NCBI RefSeq assembly: GCF_024158715.1
Contig: NZ_JAMZBC010000012.1
Span: 1-39,581, forward strand
Reading direction: 5' to 3'
DNA from: Halomonas sp. 707D7
Lineage (GTDB): Bacteria; Pseudomonadota; Gammaproteobacteria; Pseudomonadales; Halomonadaceae
DNA length: 39,581 nucleotides
The number at the start of each line of letters is the position of its first letter. Position 1 is the stretch's first letter. Shown piece by piece: positions 33,358-39,581 of the stretch. The position numbers and the translations under genes were made by a program. Below the pieces are notes generated by a model, which saw only the letters and a program-made list of their open reading frames with translations, was not told the origin of the DNA and did no database searches.

Positions 33358-34398
33358 CTACTTGGAGACCAGCGCGTTCGCGGCCGGCTCGCCGCTGGCC
33401 GCCCGCGAGGCCGGCGGGGCAGGCACGTCGGTATCCACCCCGTCGACGAACGCCTCCAGCTGCGCGAACAGCGCCTGGCGAATGGCCGGCGACTCGTTGA
33501 CCAGATGATGGCGCGCCTCGGGATGGCGATATACCGTCGCCTCAGGAAATTTCGCGGTCAATATCTCGAGGTTGCGCTCCCAATCCACCGTGGTGTCCTG
33601 CTCGCCCTGCAGGATCAGCGTCGGCAGCGCCAGCGGTTCGAAGGCCAGGAGCTTGGGAATCCAGCGGCGCATGGCCGAGATCCAGACAACGCTCAAGCGC
33701 TCGGGCTGCAGCGGGTCCTGGTCGCGCAGGAAGGCGGTGAAGGTCTCGTCGGTGGAGTTGGGCCGGTACTTGCGCGGCAGCTCCTTGACGAAGGGGCTGG
33801 CGATCAGGTGCACCCAGCTCGCCTGCCCCCAGCGCCAGGGGCGCACCAGCGGCGCCAGCAGCACGATGCCCGCCCAGCCCGCCGCCTCGCGCTGCTCCAA
33901 AGCGTCGGTGGCCAGGATCGCCGCCCCGGTGCTCTGGCCGATGCCGAGCCAGGGGGCCGGGGCCAGGTCCGCCGCGTCGAGCGTTCGTTTGACGTGGCTG
34001 AAACAGTGCTGGTAGTCGTCGAACTCGCCGATTTCCGCCCGCGGGCCGCTGGAGAGCCCGTGCCCCGGCAGGTCCCACAGCACCACGAGCCACCCCTTCT
34101 CCAGCAGGCTCTTCAACAGGTGGCGGTAGAGGCCCAGGTGATCGAAATAGCCGTGCACCACGAACACCGTACCCTTGGGCGCGATGGGGCTCCACACCTG
34201 GCACCACAGGTTGAAGCGCCCGGTATCGATGAACCCGGCGTAGACCGACGGGGTGCTCGCGAACAGCGCATCGAGCCGGTAGTGGTGGAAATACGCCTCG
34301 ACCGCCCGGGTCATGGCCGTGCCCGGGGCAAGATAGTGCAGCGCCGGCGCGTCCGGCGCCTGCTCGAACACGTCCGATAGATGCTGAAACTCGTGCAT
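33358..34398 (-). CDS. Alpha/beta hydrolase (monoacylglycerol-lipase/serine aminopeptidase S33 type)
   Basis: A 346-residue cytoplasmic hydrolase with no signal peptide. The fold is clear: oxyanion region VVHGYFDHLGLY (residues ~81-92), DLPGHGLSSGPR, nucleophile S156 in GIGQSTG, an acid in LILQGEQDTTVDW and the final histidine in ARHHLVNE. This set resembles the lysophospholipase/monoacylglycerol lipase group (Hydrolase_4). The C-terminal ~25 residues are a low-complexity Ala/Pro tail. The natural substrate is not predictable. It is upstream of, and probably cotranscribed with, the MFS gene at 32133-33344, and divergent from glcB. Confidence 0.88.
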   Translation of the reverse strand: MHEFQHLSDVFEQAPDAPALHYLAPGTAMTRAVEAYFHHYRLDALFASTPSVYAGFIDTGRFNLWCQVWSPIAPKGTVFVVHGYFDHLGLYRHLLKSLLEKGWLVVLWDLPGHGLSSGPRAEIGEFDDYQHCFSHVKRTLDAADLAPAPWLGIGQSTGAAILATDALEQREAAGWAGIVLLAPLVRPWRWGQASWVHLIASPFVKELPRKYRPNSTDETFTAFLRDQDPLQPERLSVVWISAMRRWIPKLLAFEPLALPTLILQGEQDTTVDWERNLEILTAKFPEATVYRHPEARHHLVNESPAIRQALFAQLEAFVDGVDTDVPAPPASRAASGEPAANALVSK

Positions 34399-34588
34399 TG
34401 CGTCTCCCTGTCGTCAGGAACGTCCCTGGCGTTGGCGCGCCTTTATTATCATTTAGTCGAGCATGGCGGCGCTTTGGCGTCTAGGCTGTTTACATGCCCC
34501 AACCTTTATGGAAGTATTTTCCATAAATCGTTTTCATCCTGGCCGTGGCAGCCTCATCCACCCACGGGCACTTCTCGAGGAGAGACCC

Positions 34589-36778
34589 ATGAGCGAGCGT
34601 ATCACGCGTCACCGTCTACAGGTGGCCGCCGAGCTGGACCGTTTCATCAACGAGCAGGCCCTGCCGGGCACCGGCGTCGACGAACAGGCCTTCTGGGCTG
34701 GCGTCGATGCCCTGTTCCATGATCTTACCCCGAAAAACCGGCGCCTGCTGGAAGAGCGCGACACGCTGCAACAGGCGCTCGACGGCTGGCACAAGGCGCA
34801 CCCGGGCGCGGTGACCGACATGGACGCCTACCAGCGCTTTCTGAAAGAGCAAGGCTACCTGGTCGATGCACCGACCAGCGTCAACGTTACAACGGCCAAC
34901 GTCGACCGTGAAGTCGCCATTCAGGCCGGCCCGCAGCTGGTGGTGCCGGTGAGCAACGCCCGCTACGCGCTCAACGCCGCCAACGCTCGCTGGGGCAGCC
35001 TGTACGATGCGCTCTACGGCACCGACGTCATCTCCGAGGAGGACGGCGCCGAGAAAGGCAAGAGCTTCAACCCCAAGCGCGGCGAGAAGGTCGTGGCCTA
35101 CGCCCGCGAGGTGCTGGACCGCACAGCGCCCCTGGCCACCGGCTCCCACGCGGATGCCGAAGGTTATAGTTTGCGCGACGGCCACCTGGTAGTGCGCCTG
35201 GAAGGCGGCCGCGAAACCGGCTTACAGGACCCGGACAAGCTGATCGGCTTCGACGGCGACGAAAGCGCGCCGAGCGCGATCCTGCTCGCCAACAACGACC
35301 TGCACCTCGAGATCCAGATCGACGCCGACGATGCCATCGGCAAGACGGATCCGGCGGGCGTGAAGGACGTCGTCGTCGAGGCGGCACTCACCACCATCAT
35401 GGACTGCGAGGACTCCGTGGCGGCGGTGGACGCCGAGGACAAGGTCGGCGTCTACCAGAACTGGCTCGGCCTGATGCGCGGCGACCTGGAAGAGCAGATC
35501 GAGAAAGGCGGCAGGACCACCACGCGTAGACTCAACGCCGACCGCACCTGGAAGACCACCGACGGCGGCAGCGTCACCCTTCCCGGGCGCTCCTTGATGT
35601 TCGTGCGCAACGTGGGCCACCTGATGACCACGCCGGCGATCCTCGACGAGAACGGAAGCGAGCTGCCGGAAGGCATTCTGGATGCCGTGGTCACCTCGCT
35701 GATCGCCCTTTATGACCTGAAGAAGGACGCCGACCAGCCGCGCAACTCCCGCGCCGGCTCCGTCTACATCGTCAAGCCGAAGATGCACGGCCCGAAGGAA
35801 GTGGCGTTTGCCAACGAGCTCTTCGGTCGCGTGGAAGACATCCTCGGCATGAGCCGCGATACCCTGAAGATGGGCATCATGGACGAGGAGCGCCGCACCA
35901 CGGTCAACCTGAAAGCGTGTATCAACGAGGCGACCTCGCGGGTGGTGTTCATCAACACCGGTTTCCTCGACCGCACCGGCGACGAGATGCACACCGCCAT
36001 GGAAGCAGGCCCGATGGTGCGCAAGGGCGACATGAAGGCCGCCAAGTGGATCACCGCCTATGAAAAGAACAACGTCCAGGTCGGTTTGGCCTGTGGCCTG
36101 CGCGGCCGCGCCCAGATCGGCAAGGGCATGTGGGCGATGCCGGATCTGATGCACGCCATGCTCGAGCAGAAGATCGGCCATCCGAAAGCCGGCGCCAACA
36201 CCGCCTGGGTACCCTCGCCCACCGCCGCGACGCTTCACGCGCTGCACTACCACCAGGTGAAGGTCGCCGACATCCAGCGTGAGATGGAAAGCGCCGGCGA
36301 ATCCGACCTGCTGGGGGATCTGCTCAGCGTGCCGGTGGCCGAGAACGCCCACTGGTCAGATGAAGAGATTCAGCAAGAGCTCGACAACAACTGCCAGGGC
36401 ATCCTCGGCTACGTGGTGCGCTGGGTCGAGCACGGCGTGGGCTGCTCCAAGGTGCCGGACATCCACGATGTCGGCCTGATGGAAGACCGCGCGACGCTGC
36501 GCATCTCCAGCCAGCACATCGCCAACTGGCTCTACCACGGTATCGTCGACGAGGCGCGGGTGAAGAAGACGCTCACGCGCATGGCGAAGGTGGTCGACGA
36601 GCAGAACGCCGGTGATGCCAGCTACACCGCCATGAGCGCCAATTTCGACGACTCCACCGCCTTCAAGGCGGCGTCGGACCTGATCTTCAAGGGTCGCGAG
36701 CAGCCGTCGGGCTACACCGAGCCGCTGCTTCACGAGTGGCGCCAAGTGCATAAGAAAAAAGCGCATAAGGCGAAGTAA
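34589..36778 (+). CDS. glcB: Malate synthase G
   Basis: A 729-residue enzyme, the standard length for isoform G, that condenses glyoxylate with acetyl-CoA to malate in the glyoxylate pathway. Characteristic blocks include [18 protein letters not shown] with metal-binding acidic residues, the substrate-binding [42 protein letters not shown] and the C-terminal catalytic region with [23 protein letters not shown]. The ATG at 34589 follows GAGGAGAGA; the open frame extends to 34463 but lacks family similarity there. It stands alone and ends in a strong intrinsic terminator. No glycolate oxidase genes are next to it. Confidence 0.97.
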   Translation: MSERITRHRLQVAAELDRFINEQALPGTGVDEQAFWAGVDALFHDLTPKNRRLLEERDTLQQALDGWHKAHPGAVTDMDAYQRFLKEQGYLVDAPTSVNVTTANVDREVAIQAGPQLVVPVSNARYALNAANARWGSLYDALYGTDVISEEDGAEKGKSFNPKRGEKVVAYAREVLDRTAPLATGSHADAEGYSLRDGHLVVRLEGGRETGLQDPDKLIGFDGDESAPSAILLANNDLHLEIQIDADDAIGKTDPAGVKDVVVEAALTTIMDCEDSVAAVDAEDKVGVYQNWLGLMRGDLEEQIEKGGRTTTRRLNADRTWKTTDGGSVTLPGRSLMFVRNVGHLMTTPAILDENGSELPEGILDAVVTSLIALYDLKKDADQPRNSRAGSVYIVKPKMHGPKEVAFANELFGRVEDILGMSRDTLKMGIMDEERRTTVNLKACINEATSRVVFINTGFLDRTGDEMHTAMEAGPMVRKGDMKAAKWITAYEKNNVQVGLACGLRGRAQIGKGMWAMPDLMHAMLEQKIGHPKAGANTAWVPSPTAATLHALHYHQVKVADIQREMESAGESDLLGDLLSVPVAENAHWSDEEIQQELDNNCQGILGYVVRWVEHGVGCSKVPDIHDVGLMEDRATLRISSQHIANWLYHGIVDEARVKKTLTRMAKVVDEQNAGDASYTAMSANFDDSTAFKAASDLIFKGREQPSGYTEPLLHEWRQVHKKKAHKAK

Positions 36779-36795
36779 GCAGCACGTAGCGATCG

Positions 36796-36824
36796 AAGCC
36801 CCGGGCAGTGCCTGGGGCTTTTTT
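36796..36824 (+). terminator. Rho-independent terminator after glcB
   Basis: The stem AAGCCCCGGGC/GCCTGGGGCTT (11 bp with one G-T pair, AGT loop) runs directly into TTTTTT. It is 18 bp after the glcB stop codon. This is a textbook intrinsic terminator. Confidence 0.92.
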
Positions 36825-36867
36825 ATGGCATCGTGAAAACACGTTTATCCGAACGGAGACAACCACA

Positions 36868-37284
36868 ATGACCGTCATGACCGTCGCAGAGATCGAGCGC
36901 TTTCTGGACGAGGTATTTCCCCAGCGCATGGGTCGGGTAGAGAGCGTGGGCGAGATGTGCGCGACGATGCGCCTGGAGATACGCAACGAGCACCTGCGCC
37001 CCGGCCCCCGGGTGAGCGGGCCGACGCTGATGGGCTTTGCCGACGTGGCGCTATACGTGGCGATACTTGCCCAGATCGGCCCGGAGCCGATGGCGGTGAC
37101 CAGCGACCTCAACTGCCACTTTCTGCGCGCCGCCTCCGGCGAGCACGACATCGTGGCCCACGCCCGGCTGATCAAGCTCGGCCGGCGCATGGGGGTGGGA
37201 GAAGTGCAGGTGTATTCGGCAAGCGACGACGCGCGCCCGGTGGCCCACGTCGTCGCAAGCTATGCCCTGCCGATCGAGGATTAG
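36868..37284 (+). CDS. Small hotdog-fold thioesterase, PaaI-like
   Basis: A 138-residue protein of the hotdog superfamily, which hydrolyses acyl-CoA thioesters. The family pattern appears in RPGPRVSGPTLMGFADVALYVAIL, where an active-site aspartate (FAD) replaces the usual HGG arrangement, and in SDLNCHFLRAASGEHDIVAHARLIKLGRRMGVGEVQVYS, the paired strands of the dimer interface. The ATG at 36868 follows CGGAG; a longer frame begins at 36808 inside the glcB terminator and is rejected. It overlaps the end of the convergent aldehyde oxidoreductase gene by 4 bp. The substrate is unknown. Confidence 0.85.
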   Translation: MTVMTVAEIERFLDEVFPQRMGRVESVGEMCATMRLEIRNEHLRPGPRVSGPTLMGFADVALYVAILAQIGPEPMAVTSDLNCHFLRAASGEHDIVAHARLIKLGRRMGVGEVQVYSASDDARPVAHVVASYALPIED

Positions 37285-39461
37285 ATCGCGGGCAGTTGGT
37301 CGAGCATGCGGTCGAGTGTGAGCGGGTAGTCGCGAAGGCGAATGCCGGTGGCGTTGTACATGGCATTGGCCACCGCCGCCGCGCCGCCGCAGATACCGAG
37401 CTCCCCCACGCCCTTGGCCTTGAGCGGCGTCGAGGCGCCGTCCTGGGTGTCGAGGAAGATCACCTCCTGCTCGGGGATATCCGCGTGCACCGCGATCTCG
37501 TAGCCCGCCAGGTCGTGGTTGGGAAAGAAGCCCCGGGCGGTGTCGATGCTGAGACTTTCGCTGAGCGCGGCGCCGATCGCCATGGTCATGCCGCCGATCA
37601 CCTGGCTGCGCGCGGTGACCGGGTTGAGGATGCGCCCGGCGTCGCACACCGAGAGGGTGCGCCGCAGGCGCGTCTCGCCGGTATAGGCGTGAACCGCCAC
37701 CTCGACGAAGTGCGCCCCGAAGGTACCGATCTCGAGCTTGTCCTTGAAGTCGCCGAAGTGCAGCGTGTCCTCGCCGACGATTTCATCACCTCCGGCCACC
37801 TCGGCAAGCGGCGTATCGATGCCCTCGGCCCGCACGCGGCCCTGCTCGAAGCGCGCATTGTCCACCCCCAGACGCTTGCCGATCTCGGCCTGCAGCGCCA
37901 GACACGCGGCGTAAACGCCGGCGGTGGCGCTGGCGGCCCCCATCTGCCCCCCGGAACCAGAGGCCTTGGGATAGGCACTGTTGCCCAGGCGCACCTCGAC
38001 GTCCTCGAGCTCGACGCCCATGGTTTCCGCGGCGGTCTGGGCGATGATGGTGTAGGAGCCGGTGCCGATGTCGGTCATGTCGGTCTCGACGACCAGCCTG
38101 CCCTGGTTCAGGCTCACCCGGGCGCCGGAATCCAGCGTCGGCGAGCCGCGGTAGGCGCCGGCCATGCCCTGGCCGATCAGCCACTGGCCTTCGCGCCGGC
38201 CACCGGGCGTGCGGTTGCGCTCGCTCCAGCCGAACGCCTCGGCGCCCTTTTGCAGGCACTCGACGAAGTGGCGGTCACTAAAACGCTTCTCGGGCTCCTC
38301 CGGGTTGACCTGGGTATCGTTGAGAATGCGAAACTCCACCGGGTCGAGGCCGAGCTTCTCGGCCATCTCGTCCATGGCGATCTCCAGCACCGCCAGGCCC
38401 GAGGCCTCGCCGGGGGCGCGCATGTCGGCGGCTTCCGGCAGGTTCATGTCGATGGCGTGGTGGGCCACGCGGCGATTCTCGCCGGCGTAGAAGCAGCGCG
38501 TCTGATTGACCGCGTCCTCGCCGCTGCCGCCGGGCAGGGTGTGGGAGATCGCCGAATGATCGAACGCCGTGATGCGACCATCCCTGTTCGCGGCGATGCG
38601 CAGGCGCTGCACGGTGCCGGAGCGGTGGGTGGCGTTGTTGAAGATCAGCGGGCGCGGCAGCGCCACCTTCACCGGGCGACCGGTCTCGCGGGAGCCTAAG
38701 GCCGCCAGCACCGCGTCGGCGCGCAGCCACAGCTTGCCGCCGAAACCGCCGCCGATGTAGGGGCTCTCAAGGCGAATGTTCGCCTCGTCGAGTTCCAGCG
38801 TGGTGGCCAGCGCCTTCTTGCTCCAGGCGATCATCTGGTTGGAGGTCCAGAGCGTCAGGTGCTTGCCGTCACACCAGTCAGCGATGGAGGCGTGGGGCTC
38901 CATCATGGCGTGGCTTTGCGAGGCGGTGTGGTAGGTCTCGTCGATGCTCACCTCGGCGCGCTCGAAGGCCGCGTCCACGTCGCCCACCTCGTTGATCACG
39001 TCGCGATCCTGCAGGCGCTTCCAGGCATCGTCCAGGTCGAACTCGCCCGGCATCTCCTCGTACTCCACCTCGATGAGCGAGGTGGCCGCGCGGGCCTGCT
39101 CGAGGGTATCGGCCACCACCACGGCGATCGCCTGGTGGTAGTGCTCGACGATGTCGCCGCCGAACAGCTTGGCGACGTTGCTGTCGGCGCGCGGCAGCTC
39201 GTCGATGTCCAGCGCCGTGATCACCGCCGCCACGCCCTCGGCGTTGCGCGCAGCCGACGCGTCCATGCGCGTGATGCGCCCCTTGGCGATGCTCGCGCCC
39301 AGCGGGTAGCCAACCAGGTGATTCTCCACCACGTCGTTGCGCTCGTAGGCGTAGGGGGCGGTGCCGGTGACCTTCAGCGCACCGTCGATGCGCGTGTGGG
39401 GCTTGCCGATGATCCGGGCGCGGTCGAACAGGTTCTCATCCGCTGACTGATTGAAATCCAT
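37281..39461 (-). CDS. Aldehyde oxidoreductase molybdenum-binding subunit (PaoC/XdhB-like)
   Basis: A 726-residue large subunit of the xanthine oxidase family, near the length of E. coli PaoC (YagR, 732). It binds molybdenum cofactor and oxidises aldehydes, aromatic ones in PaoABC. Diagnostic segments are IGKPHTRIDGALKVTGTAPYAYE at the start, SPYIGGGFGGKLWLRADAVLAALG, MRAPGEASGLAVLEIAMDEMAEKL, TDMTDIGTGSYTIIAQTAAETMG and the catalytic glutamate in KGVGELGICGGAAAVANA near the C-terminus. The FAD subunit gene ends 3 bp upstream on the same strand, so the pair is cotranscribed. The iron-sulphur subunit (PaoA) is presumably further upstream outside the window. No cofactor-insertion chaperone (PaoD/XdhC) follows downstream. 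Confidence 0.93.
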   Translation of the reverse strand: MDFNQSADENLFDRARIIGKPHTRIDGALKVTGTAPYAYERNDVVENHLVGYPLGASIAKGRITRMDASAARNAEGVAAVITALDIDELPRADSNVAKLFGGDIVEHYHQAIAVVVADTLEQARAATSLIEVEYEEMPGEFDLDDAWKRLQDRDVINEVGDVDAAFERAEVSIDETYHTASQSHAMMEPHASIADWCDGKHLTLWTSNQMIAWSKKALATTLELDEANIRLESPYIGGGFGGKLWLRADAVLAALGSRETGRPVKVALPRPLIFNNATHRSGTVQRLRIAANRDGRITAFDHSAISHTLPGGSGEDAVNQTRCFYAGENRRVAHHAIDMNLPEAADMRAPGEASGLAVLEIAMDEMAEKLGLDPVEFRILNDTQVNPEEPEKRFSDRHFVECLQKGAEAFGWSERNRTPGGRREGQWLIGQGMAGAYRGSPTLDSGARVSLNQGRLVVETDMTDIGTGSYTIIAQTAAETMGVELEDVEVRLGNSAYPKASGSGGQMGAASATAGVYAACLALQAEIGKRLGVDNARFEQGRVRAEGIDTPLAEVAGGDEIVGEDTLHFGDFKDKLEIGTFGAHFVEVAVHAYTGETRLRRTLSVCDAGRILNPVTARSQVIGGMTMAIGAALSESLSIDTARGFFPNHDLAGYEIAVHADIPEQEVIFLDTQDGASTPLKAKGVGELGICGGAAAVANAMYNATGIRLRDYPLTLDRMLDQLPAI

Positions 39462-39464
39462 GGG

Positions 39465-39581
39465 TCACTCCTTGGCCAGCAGGGCCGCCAGCGTGCGTTC
39501 GGCCAGCACCAGCTTGTAGGCGTTGTCGGGGGTGGGGCGGGCGCCGTCGAGCAGCTTGGCCATGACCGCCGTGGCGCCCTT
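39465..39581 (-). CDS. FAD-binding subunit of aldehyde oxidoreductase (PaoB-like), C-terminal end
   Basis: Only the last 38 codons are inside the window, ending at a TGA 3 bp before the molybdenum-subunit start. The visible end (ARPTPDNAYKLVLAERTLAALLAKE) matches the C-terminus typical of the FAD subunits of xanthine dehydrogenase-type enzymes such as PaoB (YagS). This subunit passes electrons from the molybdenum site through FAD. Identification relies on this short tail and on the gene order. Confidence 0.8.
   Translation of the reverse strand, partial: KGATAVMAKLLDGARPTPDNAYKLVLAERTLAALLAKE

Noticed and set aside
36957-38699. A 580-codon plus-strand open frame
   Set aside because: It is out of frame with the thioesterase gene and antisense to the aldehyde oxidoreductase gene, with shadow-type composition.

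Overview
The window is a GC-rich gammaproteobacterial chromosome segment, most likely Halomonas or a close relative. This is inferred from protein style and from the amt-glnK-ubiK-comM order, which I recall from Pseudomonas-type genomes. An 18,829-bp Tn7-like transposon with visibly lower GC splits it. No rRNA, tRNA or CRISPR array was seen.

Left flank (1-9595). A partial ammonium channel (amt) and glnK lie on the minus strand behind a sigma-54-type promoter. ubiK follows on the plus strand. Next comes an iron-uptake cluster: a PchR-like AraC regulator, a TonB-dependent siderophore receptor, a FhuD-like periplasmic binding protein, and a second, oppositely oriented TonB receptor. Fur-box-like sites precede the receptors. 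The 5' part of comM (yifB) then runs to the transposon edge.

Transposon (9596-28424). It is inserted in comM between the Walker A and Walker B coding regions. It is flanked by a 5-bp duplication, GCGGC, and bounded by 25-bp inverted ends that match at 23 positions. Removing the element plus one duplication copy restores a 503-residue ComM frame. The right end carries a tightly overlapped operon: tnsA, tnsB (DDE), tnsC (AAA+), tniQ and a fifth gene encoding a protein with six predicted zinc ribbons. The left end starts with a 589-residue protein that I tentatively read as a divergent TnsE. The cargo combines divalent-metal efflux (CDF exporter, P-type ATPase, ZIP transporter, MerR regulator) with envelope functions (DsbA-like protein, M23 peptidase, LspA, Lnt, L,D-transpeptidase) and a bile-acid/sodium-symporter-family protein. 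Near-identical MerR-type promoters with 19-bp spacers precede both the CDF gene and the P-type ATPase, so one regulator probably controls both blocks.

Right flank (28425-39581). The 3' part of comM is followed by a sulfurtransferase, a LysR regulator divergent from a YnfM-like MFS transporter, a second MFS transporter in tandem with an alpha/beta hydrolase, malate synthase G (glcB) with a clear terminator, a small thioesterase-fold protein, the molybdenum subunit of a PaoABC-type aldehyde oxidoreductase, and the C-terminal end of its FAD subunit at the window edge.

The strongest candidate for something little described is the transposon. It pairs a TnsABC-TniQ core with a six-ribbon protein and a possible TnsE homologue at the opposite end, and it carries a combined metal-efflux and envelope-maintenance cargo. 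Transposons that insert in comM and carry five tni genes are already known (the Tn6022/AbaR group of Acinetobacter), so the general type is not new.
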